Shown here piece by piece: positions 1-10,090 of a stretch of 64,000 bases of DNA. This stretch comes from Nageia nagi (lineage: Eukaryota > Pinophyta): assembly GCA_050084985.1 (NCBI GenBank), contig JBITNC010000001.1, forward strand, positions 125,674,001-125,738,000, in the 5' to 3' direction. Position numbers and translations under genes: made by a program. Under the pieces are notes generated by a model. The model made no database searches. It saw only the letters and a program-made list of their open reading frames with translations, and was not told the origin of the DNA. Each line of letters begins with the position of its first letter. Position 1 is the stretch's first letter.

Positions 1-1140
1 CTCTAAAGGAAATGGTAATAGAAATATGGGACTTGCAAGGTAAGGTAAGCTTTTCCATCCTACCAAAAGGGTTTTTTGCAGTGTACTATGAGCTAGAAAT
101 CAACTTATCACATGTCCTAGATGATGATATGTGGTTTATAGGTAACTTAGGTTTATTTACAAAATGGTGGTATGATGGATTGAACCTTTAATAGATAATA
201 TAGCAACAATCCCAATATGGGTGTGTCTCTTTGGCCTTCCCTAGCATCTTTGGACCTTGAAAATAGTGAGATTAATAGGAAACTCCATTGGGGATTTATC
301 AAAATAGATGAGAATTTTGAGATAAAAGAGAATGCACTCACTACAAGAATCTATGTTAAAATGAATGTTCATGAGTCTTTTCTAGAAGATATCAAGATTA
401 ATACTAAGTTATTAGAATGGATACAAACATTGGATTATGGGATAATCCCCTTTAGGTGTAGATGGTGTAGAGAAATATGTCACTCAGCTTTTTGTTGTCC
501 TATGAATTAGGAGGAAAAGATACACTTTTACAATATCTATAAAAACCCTGATCATGAGGATAAAGAATGAAAACAAAAGAATAAGAAACCTTGGGAAAAA
601 ATTAAGGTGTGTAAACCTAGTAAGAATGAAGGGGAATGTTTAACTCAACTTGTTGAAAATAAAAGGGATGTTATGGTAGAGTTTCAAGGAAATGTCTATA
701 GATTAACCCCAAGTCTAGAAGACCTCACTAAAAAGCCCTTCTTCCTCCCCACTTCAAATGAAATGGACCCCAAAATCCTATGCAATAATGAAAATAAAGT
801 TTAAAACAATTTGAAGATGAAATCCCCTCTTAATTAATGAAACATAATAGAATGTATCAGATGAGGATACCCAAGAGGGTGAGATTGATGATGATGTTGA
901 AAATCAAGAGGAAGGATTAGAAATTATAGGGAAAGACCCTAATAATGTTAATCTAAATGTTGAACCTTCTATAGATTCAAAATAGGGTAAAGGTAGAAAA
1001 ATAAAATAGTCCTCTAAGGATAATGATACAAAGAATGGCATTCCCAACATCAAGTATCAATTTAACATAAAGAGAACAACATAGTGTGGCATAAATCCAA
1101 AAGAAGGAGGGAACATTAGAATCAAGGAGGCTAGATATTT
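1..1140 (+). pseudogene. LINE ORF1 remnant (nucleic-acid-binding, CCHC zinc knuckle)
   Basis: ORF1 proteins of plant LINEs bind the element RNA. Here the frame holds a DUF4283-like core: an aromatic-rich N-terminal stretch near 70-190, then a piece with IPFRCRWCREICHSAFCCP at about 447-504. That piece carries a good CX2CX4HX4C zinc knuckle (C-W-C, then H, then C). Downstream, 510-1140 is acidic and Lys-rich with several stops, like the low-conservation ORF1 tail. The start lies outside the window or has been lost, since upstream sequence already reads as protein at base 10. At least two frame changes are needed to follow it. Confidence 0.75.
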
Positions 1141-1182
1141 GGAGTAGAGTGTAGGTGGTAAATCCATCAGGAGAAAGCTAAA

Positions 1183-4100
1183 ATGCTGATCATCTCATGG
1201 AACATCTAGGGTTATAGCTTACCTAGAAAATAAAAAGTTACGAGAAATTTATGTAAGTCATACAAACCAGATATCCTTATCTTGTAAGAAACTAAAGTAA
1301 AAGAACACCAATGAAGTAGCTTCAAATAAAAGATTTGGAGAAACTTAGGACTTGAAACTATCAATGCGATTGGGAAGTAAGGTGGTCTTGCCATTTTATG
1401 GAACCCATCCTCAATAAATATTCCAAGAATTTCTTGTGATTTTAGATGATGTATTATTGTTAGAGTTGAATGCATCCAAAGTAAGTTCTCTTTCTTTCTT
1501 TCAAATATATATGCTCCCAATATGCTAAGTGAAAGGAAAAAGTTCTGGAATTTTCTTAAGGGGTATAGAAGAAGTTTTGGTGCATAACCATGGCTTCTTG
1601 GTGTATATTTTAATACTCCATTAAATTTAAAATACAAATATAGAGGATGAGTAAACTTAACAAGAGGTATGTTATATCTAAAAAGTTTCCTTAATGAAGA
1701 AAGGTTGATTGACTTACCTCTAAAAGGTCATAAATACACCTAGTCTAATAGAGGGATTGGTAAGAATTTCATCCAAAGAAGGTTGGACAAGATGGTTTTC
1801 ACAGCAGAGTGGCTTAATACATATCAGAACTTTAATCTCACTTCCCTATCAAGGTTTTCCTTAAATTCCTATTCGTTGATATTAAGCATGGAATCATGAC
1901 ACAAAAATGCCTTGTTCAGATTTGAATTTATGTGGATGACTCATCCAAAATTTAAAGAAAATATAAAAACCTAGTGGAACCAAGATATTCAAGGAACAAC
2001 CATGTTTAGATTGTATTAGAAACTAAAGGATGTCAAGGTAAAGTTAAGAAAGTGGAACAAAGAAGTGTTTGGAAATTTGGAAGAGAGAAAAAGGGTAATT
2101 TAAGTAGAAATAGACTTAACAGAGCATGATATTCTTAGTAATGGAAGGAATATAGAATTAGACAAGAAAGAAAGAGAGAATATGGTTGATTATTACAATA
2201 TTATTACTCAAGAAGATATGAATTGAAGGCAAAAGTTAAGGATTTCAAGGCTCAAGGATGGAGATAGAAATACAACTTTTTTTAACACCATGACTTTTTA
2301 GAGAAGAGGTTATAATAAGATTTCAAAATTGAGGAAAAATAATGGTCAATTAAGTTATGATGAGAATGAGATCAAAGAGGAAATAACCAATTTCTATAAA
2401 ACTCTTCTTAGTGAGGATCAAAACTAGAATAGATCAATGATGGAAAAGGTCGTAAAGCACATCCTAAAGATTATGAGTAAAGAAACCAATGAAAAGTTGA
2501 CTACAAAAACTTCCAAATACAAGGTGAGGAAGGCTCTTTTTACAATGCAAAGGGATAAGGCCTCTGGTCCATATGGTTATCTTGTTAGTTTCTTCTAAGA
2601 AAATTGGGAAATTATTATTATGTATATTTCACTCATCCCAAAGGTTGCTAATGCTAATAACCCAAAGGAATACAAACCTATAAGTTTATGTAATATCCTT
2701 TATAAGATCATAAGAAATATATTGGAAAAAATAATGAAAGGATTACACCCTAGCATTATTTCAAGAGAAAAAGATAGATTCATCAAGGGAGGAAAATTAC
2801 TAATGGAATCATACTCATGCATGAATTTATACACTTTGTGAAAGTTAAAAAAGAGGAGGTGATGTTTCTTAAATTGGATATGGATAAAGCTTACAATAGG
2901 GTTAATTGATATTTCTTAGATAAAGTCCTAGATAAGTTTGGGTTTGATCCTAAATGGAGAGAATGGGTAATGGAATGTATCTCTACTCCTAAGTTTTTAG
3001 TTCTAATTAATGGTGAACCAGAGGGCTATTTCAGTTTTGAAAGAGGTCTTTGGCAAGGAGATTGAATCTCCCATTATTTGTTTATTATAATGGTAGAGGA
3101 TTTAGGGAGATACATAAAACAAGCACAATAGGAAGGTAACTTAATTGGTTCCAAACCAAAGAGAGATTGTGTATCGATAACACACCATCAATTTATTAAT
3201 GATAAGATTTTTATCAAGCAAGCCCATGATAAGGAAGCAAAGAATTTAAAAAATATCTTAAAAATCTATGAGAAATCTTCACATCAAATGATTAATTTGC
3301 AAAAAATTGAACTATTTATGCCCTTTTCTAGTGTGAAAAAATAAAGAAGAATTGTTAAAATTATTGGGTGCAAGGTTGGGCAATTACTAGCAAGAGTATT
3401 TAGGAATTCTCCTAATTATGGGAAGATTAAAGGCTAAGTTTTGGAATGACATGCTTAATAAGATAGATAATAAACTTATTGGATAGAAAGGCAAGCTTCT
3501 AACCTACGTAGCTAGGCTTCTTTTGATTAAGAATACTCTCAGTAGTATCCCTTCGTATACTGTATGTTGGTAAATGAGATAAATGTTAAAAGCTAAATGT
3601 AAGAAATTTATTTGGAGTACTAATTTTTAAAAAAGGAAATTTTCTTTGATAAAAGAGGATAAAGTTTGCAAAGAAAAGCTAAAAGGAGGGTTGGGTCTAA
3701 GAAAGTTTTAAATCAGGCTCTTAAAGGCAAATTAGTATGGAAAATTGCTATTAGAGAAGAAAGAGATTGGATTGAGGTGTGTATAGCTAAATATTTGCAA
3801 GATAATTAAATCCTTAGAATAGAAAACACACCTTATGGTTTACCATTTTTGGAATGGTCCTATGGATGTTAGATTTATAATACTTAATAACATTAAATGG
3901 AAGATTAGAAGTGGAGATTCTATTTACTTTTTGGAGGATGCCTAGATAAGAAAAAAACCCCTAATCTCTTGTAAAAAATTTAAGCAAGAAGCAAATATAT
4001 ATATTAAAGATTAGGGGAATGGGTGAAGGATTATTTTAACAAGGAAATAGGAGGATGGTTGGCCAAACAATTGGGGAACAAACTTGGAATCCATATAAAT

Positions 4101-4710
4101 AATTTGGTTAAAGAGATAAAAGTATCTCATGGAAAGCTAAATCAGAAAACATATGGAGTGGAATGGAGTAATTCAAGTAAAGGAGAGTACACAATGAAAG
4201 ATGTAGTGAGATGGTTAAATAATGATATGGAAGAAGTGGATAAGAACTTGTGGACCAAGGTCTAGCTTAAAGCGTTGACCCCAAAAATTGCCTTTTTTAT
4301 TTGGCTTGTGATCCATAATAAGCTTAACATAGTAGATAACTTGAAGAAAAAAGGTTTCCATTTACCAATAAGGTGTTACCTTTTCTATAAGGATAAAGAA
4401 ACCATAATTCACTTATTTGTTCAATGTCCTTACTCTGAACAAGTTTGTAATAATATAAAAGAATTGGTAAATTTTTTAGGTGCTTTATTGGAAATAGTCC
4501 AACATTTGATCATTCAATGGTCCCTAATTATAAAGGATAAAGGGAAAAGCATTGTTTGGAACTTCTTATTCTCTCATACAATATGGCAGATCTAGAGAGA
4601 GAGAAACTTAAGATTGTTTGAAAGAAAACAGTGTAGAAAAAAAGGTTTTAAAATGGTTGTAATTAGGGCAAGTGAAAATATCAAAGTATGTAGTAAAAAT
4701 AAAATTTATA
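1183..4710 (+). pseudogene. LINE ORF2 remnant: endonuclease, reverse transcriptase, zf-RVT
   Basis: The ORF2 start is taken at the ATG at 1183 (MLIISWNI, the usual start of LINE endonucleases). Endonuclease (1183-1900): a stop replaces Gln in the L-Q-E-T-K motif at 1285-1287, and GGLAILWNPSS and LSNIYAP-like pieces follow. RT (about 2290-3450): ISLIPKVANANNPKEYKPIS at 2629-2690, FLKLDMDKAYNRVN near 2866-2908, and the catalytic FADD degraded to FIND near 3195. Zinc-finger RVT region (4250-4600): TPKIAFFIWLVIHNKLN, then a Cys/His cluster ending HLFVQCPYS. The family enzyme nicks the target and reverse-transcribes its RNA at the nick. This copy has stops throughout and lacks the RT active site. 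Confidence 0.9.
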
Positions 4711-4843
4711 ATGCCTTAAATAAAATTAATAATAATTTAGAATACGTGAATACTAATAATTAACAAGGTTACATTTTCCAATTTTTAATGCTTCTCTAAG
4801 TCTCATTCATAACATGATGTTCAAATGATTTTTACCTTAGGGT

Positions 4844-4848
4844 GTAAT
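4844..4848. repeat. Target-site duplication of Copia A, left copy (GTAAT)
   Basis: GTAAT lies directly before the TG that opens the left LTR. The same five bases follow the right LTR at 13401-13405. Five base pairs is the normal Copia duplication length. Confidence 0.85.
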
Positions 4849-5343
4849 TGAGAGAATTTAACTATAACATGAACAATCCTAAACTACCAAGATCACATGA
4901 AATCTCTCAATTCACATATAACTATCACACAAAGCAATCTCACAAAGATAACACAAGATGTAAGTGGTTCCTCCAACTAGGAGTACATCCACTAACTAGA
5001 TCTCTCTTAACAAATATGAACTCTTACAATCCTCCTACTCTTTTTTTCTAACCACTATCCTATACTATAAATTTACTCCACAATTGGTGTGTAATCACAA
5101 AGAGGGAGCCTTCTATTTATAGGCCAAAATTAATCTTTAGATCACCCTTTTGTCCAATGTACAAAAGCATGACATGCACATCTTTTTATCCAAGGGGCAT
5201 GCTCATGACATGGAGTGTAGGATAAGTAACATTATCATATTCATTTAAATACTTAAGGTATCAAATGATACTCTTATGTTTTAGTGAACTTACATAGAAG
5301 ATTATTACATAACCTTTACAATAATGCATTATACATTCCAACA
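4849..5343 (-). repeat. Copia A 3' LTR (left copy)
   Basis: 495 bp starting TGAGAG and ending AACA on the plus strand. It matches 12882-13400 over its length, sharing for example the stretch beginning CACAAGATGTAAGTGGTTCC and the block around CACAATTGGTGTGTA. The minus-strand start TGTTGGAAT is a very common Copia LTR start. The tract CTTCTATTTATAGG within it could contain the promoter TATA region. Confidence 0.93.
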
Positions 5344-5354
5344 CTCTCCCTTAA
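5344..5354 (-). other. Copia A polypurine tract
   Basis: CTCTCCCTTAA on the plus strand is TTAAGGGAGAG on the coding strand, directly abutting the 3' LTR start TGTTGG. This is the expected place and composition for the plus-strand primer. Confidence 0.85.
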
Positions 5355-5810
5355 TGCAATATTGGGATAGAGTGAGTAAGAGAGAAAAAGAAGAGAAAGT
5401 AAGAGAGTTCTCCTCCAAACATATACAATGGAGATGAGAACTTTCTACATATTTTTAAAGTAAGAAAGATCTAGTTTGAGACTCACTACTTTGCTAAATA
5501 CAAATATTAACCACAACCAATTTCAATATACATGAAGTAGTCATTCAATTGGAATTCATGAAGAGTCTCCAAGAGCCTGCATACTTGAAGAAGTAACTTG
5601 CAATCTCAAGGAACTTGCAAGTCATAAGTAGCTCAAATAACAAGATTAGTTAGATGCAGCACATTCATATCAACAAGGATAGATGAATCACATAGATGCC
5701 ATCATGAATTGATCAATGGTGCATTACAAGTCATTATAAATATGCCATGCCAAAAACTTATAATCACCTACTATATATAAAACATGTGTTGATTATCATT
5801 ACAAAATAGA

Positions 5811-6025
5811 GCATGCACATATGAGTTCCTCACATATGGATAAATGAATAGTGCCATAAGACACATAAGAGTTCCTCATACATGGATAAATGAATGGTGC
5901 TAGATTAACCAAAAATAGGGCATGCACATATGAGTTCCTCACATATGGATAACTAAATAGTGCCAAAAGACACATAAGAGTTCCTCACACATGGATAACT
6001 AAATACTGCTAAAAATTTATACAAG
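5811..6025. repeat. Two tandem copies of a ~109-bp repeat in the Copia A 3' UTR
   Basis: A unit starting GCATGCACATATGAGTTCCT occurs at 5811 and again at 5920. Inside each unit a half-length subrepeat (AGAGTTCCTCA..ACATGGATAA) recurs, so the array is an imperfect tetramer of a ~50-60-bp motif. It lies between the pol remnant and the polypurine tract. Confidence 0.8.
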
Positions 6026-6189
6026 TTCTTTATGTAGAGCAAACTTACCATGAAGGTGTACAATAAAATCAATACTATACAACACAAAATTCTCCTAAGG
6101 GTGAAGTTATCATCGCAAACATGAATTCAACATAAGAATTCAAATTTCACTTTCCCTAGAGGGCAACTTCACCATCCCAATAGCATCCC

Positions 6190-6760
6190 TAAGCTTACAG
6201 AACTAAGCTTTTGGGAGGGACTTGGTGAATAAATCAGCAAAGTTTAAGGTGGATGGACAATACTCTAAGTGTATGATGTCATCAAGAACCTTCTCCTTGA
6301 TAAAATGGGCATGGATTTTCATATGTTTTATTCTCTAATGGAACACAAAATTCTTAGCCAAAGAAATAGCCAATTGATTATCTGAAGAAATCAAAGATGA
6401 GCCACCTTGCTTGTACCTATATTTTTTTAGAATATACCTTAGCCAAATGGTTTCTTAGGCTACAATAGACATGGCATAGTATTCAGCTTCTATGGTGGAA
6501 AGAGAAATAGTAGGTTGCTTCTCGAAAGCCCAAGAGATAGCATTTGAAGTAATGCTAAACACATACATAGATGTTGATTTCCTATTATCTTTATCTTCCC
6601 CATAGTTAGAATCTAAGAATCCAAAGAGAACAAATGAATGCAACTTAGAATACTTGAGAGCAAGATCCTTAGTCCCTACAACACACCTCAAGATTTGTTT
6701 AACAACATTGAGGTGCTCAACATATGGTTTTTGCATGAATCATGCCATTAGATTCATTGC
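6190..6760 (-). pseudogene. Copia A RNase H
   Basis: RNase H degrades the RNA strand during reverse transcription. The minus-strand product shows GTKDLALKYSK, then FGFLDSNYGEDKDNRKSTS (the D-S-D region, second Asp changed), and SLSTIEAEYYAMS with the catalytic Glu. It continues through a stop to SDNQLAISLAKN and the C-terminal IHAHFIKEKV. It ends just before the repeat-bearing 3' UTR, the normal place for the end of Copia pol. A stop follows YYAMSIVA. Confidence 0.9.
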
Positions 6761-7640
6761 AAAAGTAATATCTGGCCTAGATATAGTCAAATATAAAAGA
6801 CTACTAATTAATTATCTATAAGCTATAGCATCAACTAACTGAGATTTGGAGTTTAGAGAAATAATGATTCCAAGAGAGACTGGAATTGTAGCATATTTAC
6901 ACTCCTCCATTCCAAACTTTTACAAGATGTTTGATATATACTTAGCTTGATTGAGGTAAGTACAATCCTTGTATTGATACACTTGCATTCCAAGATTGTA
7001 GTGTAAGAGACTAAGATGAGTCATTTCAAATATTATCTAAAGTTTGGATATGCACTCTTGAATGATTTCATCATTGTTCCTAGTAATCAAAAGATCATCC
7101 ACATAAAGGAGAATCAAGACCACATCTTTTCCTTGATTGAGCACATATAGATCAAAGTAAGAAAAACACTTAGAGAATATAATGTCTGTAAAGTACCTTG
7201 AAACTTTTTTGTACCAAGCTTGAGGTGCTTGCTTAAGTCCATACAATGACTTCTTTAACTTACACATAAAGAATTCTTTGCCTTCCATAATAAACTCTTC
7301 TGGTTGATTCATGAAGATTTCCACATCTAATTCACCATTGAGAAATGCACTCTTGATGTCAAGTTAAAAAACTTTCCATATTTGAGTTGTAGAAAGAGCA
7401 AGGATAACTCTCATAGTAGACATCTTTGCCATAGGAGCAAAGGTTTCCTCATAATCTACATCATATTTTTGAGCAAAACCTTTAGCTACTAACCTTGCCT
7501 TTTATTTCTCAATATCTCCAACTGAATTGAACTTGAACTTATAGATCCACTTATTACCAATCACATTATTTTTATTAGGATAAGGAACCAAGTTCTAAGT
7601 TTTATTTTTCATAAGCATCTCATACTCCACTTTCATGGCT
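6761..7640 (-). pseudogene. Copia A reverse transcriptase (RVT_2)
   Basis: Copies element RNA into DNA. On the minus strand: [20 protein letters not shown], a stop replacing Gln in the conserved VH-Q-LD region (TAA at 7364-7366), DIKSAFLNGEL, KLKKSLYGLKQAPQAWY, and an intact catalytic YVDD at 7094-7105. The fingers-palm order is normal. Stops and frame slips are scattered, with a 95-residue open piece at 7037-7324. This is one of the best preserved coding segments in the window. Confidence 0.93.
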
Positions 7641-8760
7641 TCTATCTAGCACTCGTGCTTAGAAGCTTCTTTGAAGGTTGAGGGCCCATGCTTGTTATCA
7701 ATCTTAGCGAATAAGGATTTTTTCAAGGTCATGCTCCTTGTTACCCTTTGAGTTGGAGAGTTTTGTTCCTGAAATGATTTATCTATATCAATATCTAACC
7801 AGCTAGATGCAACTGAAGAGTCCTTTAGATCATCAACATCCTCATTAGAAGCAGATTCATTAGGTAGTTCACTAAACTTTACATCCCTTGAAATGAACAC
7901 TAATTTATAGGATGGAGAGTAGATACTGTAGCCTCTATGTTGATTTTCATAACCCACAAAGATGCATTTTTTAGCTCTTTTATCCAACTTTTTTCTTTCT
8001 TAGAAATAATGTAGGAGAAAGCTTGATAACCAAATACCCTAAGGTGAGAAATGTTAGGTTTTCTTCCTATCCATGCCTCAAAAGGAGTTTTACTTTGAAT
8101 GCCTTTTGTGAGACACTTATTTAAGGTGCAAATAGTAGTGCTCACAACTTCACCCCATAAGAATTTAGGAAGATTACCCAACATGCATCTAGCCATCTTC
8201 ATAATTATTTTATTGTTTCTTTTGGAAACATCATTTTGCTAAGGAGTGTAAGCAATCATAAACTGTATCTTGATTTTATACTTAGCACAATAGTCATTGA
8301 ACTCATTGTTGTTATATTATCCCACATTATCTAATCTCAACATCTTGATTTTAAGGTTAATTTGATTCTAACAAAGGCCTTAAAAACCTTAATACTCTCA
8401 AAGGTTTTGACCCTTGTGCTCAAGTAGATACCTAAAGGTCATCCTACTAAATTCATCAATGGAGGTCAATACATAAGATACTCCTCCAAGTGATTTAGTC
8501 TGAAATGTACCCATCAAATCTAAATGCACAAGTTGAAGAGGTTGAAATGCTCTTATTACCTTATCTTTTTTAGACTTCTATCTATGCATCTTGCCAAGAA
8601 TGCACTTCTTGCATAGATTAAACAAAGGAGAAATTGAAGGCAAACTTTTCACAAGTTCTTGGCCTTTCATGACTTGAATACTCTTGTGATTAAGGTGTCA
8701 TAAACAATGGTGCCAAAGATTGTCTTTAGAACACACACTAGAAGTAAGACACATCTTTAA
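7641..8760 (-). pseudogene. Copia A integrase
   Basis: Inserts the cDNA. The order from high to low coordinate is a GAG-pre-integrase zinc region (HHCL..H..., then LCKKCILGK near 8600), the first catalytic Asp in LVHLDLMG (8530-8555), the second in LRLDN near 8330, and the motif TPQQNGVVERKN decayed so that the catalytic Glu reads Lys (AAA, plus strand TTT at 8221-8223). A C-terminal half follows with KTPFEAWIGRKPNISHLRVF and CIFVGYENQHRGYSIYSPS. The Glu loss alone would abolish activity. Confidence 0.9.
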
Positions 8761-8929
8761 TAGAATTTGATTCATAATGTAAAGGTTATATTTCATAAAT
8801 CCTTTAACCAAAGTGGTAAGTTCTTTCTTAATGCATTAGGACTGAGATTCAAACTCAAAAGAGTACCCTTTTTTAGCAACTTGGATCACAGAGAGAAGGT
8901 TCATCCTTAACTTAAGAACATAGAGAATA

Positions 8930-9115
8930 TTTTCAAGAACATTTCCATGAATCAACACACTCCTAATTTCCCTTTGGGACTTCAAGGGTAGAGTTATCAT
9001 TTATCACAACTGCATCATTTGTATACTTGTGAAAGTTCTCAAACTTTTTCTTTTCAAAGCATAAGTGATTAGTGAAACCAAATCAATAATTCAATTAGAT
9101 GAAAAATAGTGAGAC
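8930..9115 (-). pseudogene. Copia A protease remnant with a broken active site
   Basis: The retroviral-type aspartic protease normally cuts Gag-Pol. The expected W-I-I-D-S-G core is seen as stop-I-I-D followed by a one-base deletion near 9080. In the next frame TNHLCFEKKKFENFHKY continues correctly. The DSG motif is therefore lost through substitution plus frameshift. Identification rests on position between the gag zinc knuckle and integrase and on the downstream frame. Confidence 0.7.
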
Positions 9116-9189
9116 ATGGAGTAGAGCACTATAGCAAAACCAACATGAATATTCTTATTTCCTTTGAAGTTATTTACATTTCTATTGCC

Positions 9190-10090
9190 TTTATTCTTTT
9201 TCTCTCTTTTCTTTTTGTAGCAATCAACTTCTTTGTGACCTTGAATGCCATAATAGTTACAATTACCATCAATTTTTTCTTAGGATATGGATTGTTTACT
9301 TTTTCTTTTCCATCTCTTTACCTAAAGTGGTTGTTGTTGCCATTATTCCTGATGCTATGGTTATTATTTCTATTATTCCTACTACTATTGTACCATTGCC
9401 TCTTTTCTCAAACCTTTTGAAGGAATAAGGATACGATTTCTTTTGATGGTTGAACTTCTTCTTGAAAGGAATTTTAGTTGCTCTAATAGAAACATTATTA
9501 TTCTTAAGAGAAGAAATCAATACCTTATTGTTAAGGGTTTCCTCATGATTCAATATGTGCCTAGAAAGGTCTCAAGGGAGAAGACTTCTTCATCATCAAG
9601 CCTTATTTTCATAACCATCACAAAGTTTTCAAACTTTGAAGAAAGGCTTTGAAGAATGATGAAGACCATGAACTCATCATTGATCCAATTACGCTCACAA
9701 GTGACAAGTTGGATCCTTAAGTTAATGATTTTGTTCAAGTAGATGGCAACATTTTCATCTTCCCTTTGACAAGTTTGAAGTAACTTTTGGATAATGGTAA
9801 ACCTTTTTGAAAAGTTTGAACCAAGGTGGATTTGCTTAAGCTTATCCCAAGCTTCTTTAACAAGATTGAAGAGGAAATCATCAAAAGCACATCATCTAAA
9901 ATTGCTTGTTAAATCATGAAGGTTACCAATTCATTCTTTGTATTGTAAACCTCTAGTGCCTTCTCATCTATAGGAGGTACAAGGTTCTCATTCACTATTT
10001 GCCAAAGCTTCCTTACCTGCAATTTAGCTCTCATTCATGGTTCCGTAATCCTAAAGTTGGAACCATCAAGAATGTGTTAGGTAAAAAGGA
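9190..10090 (-). pseudogene. Copia A gag (UBN2-type) with a damaged zinc knuckle
   Basis: Forms the virus-like particle. The start is near 10090 (LDGSNFRI, the usual gag N-terminus). It continues through LQVRKLWQIVNENLV, VKEAWDKLKQIHLGSN and the open piece 9550-9738 with LNKIINLRIQLVTC. The zinc knuckle at 9215-9268 reads C-N-Y-Y-G-I-Q-G-H-K-E-V-D-C, so the second Cys of CX2CX4HX4C has become Tyr (TGT to TAT). Several stops are present. Confidence 0.85.

Larger units (their letters stand above)
1..4760 (+). mobile_element. Decayed plant LINE (non-LTR retrotransposon), 5' end outside the window
   Basis: The span reads as one L1-type plant LINE: a DUF4283-like ORF1 with a zinc knuckle, then an ORF2 with endonuclease, RT and a C-terminal zf-RVT zinc region. 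Domain order and spacing are normal for the family. Many in-frame stops and frameshifts make it non-functional. No poly(A) tail or target duplication could be placed. The 3' limit is set only by the end of recognisable coding sequence near 4710, and the Copia LTR begins at 4849. Confidence 0.88.
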
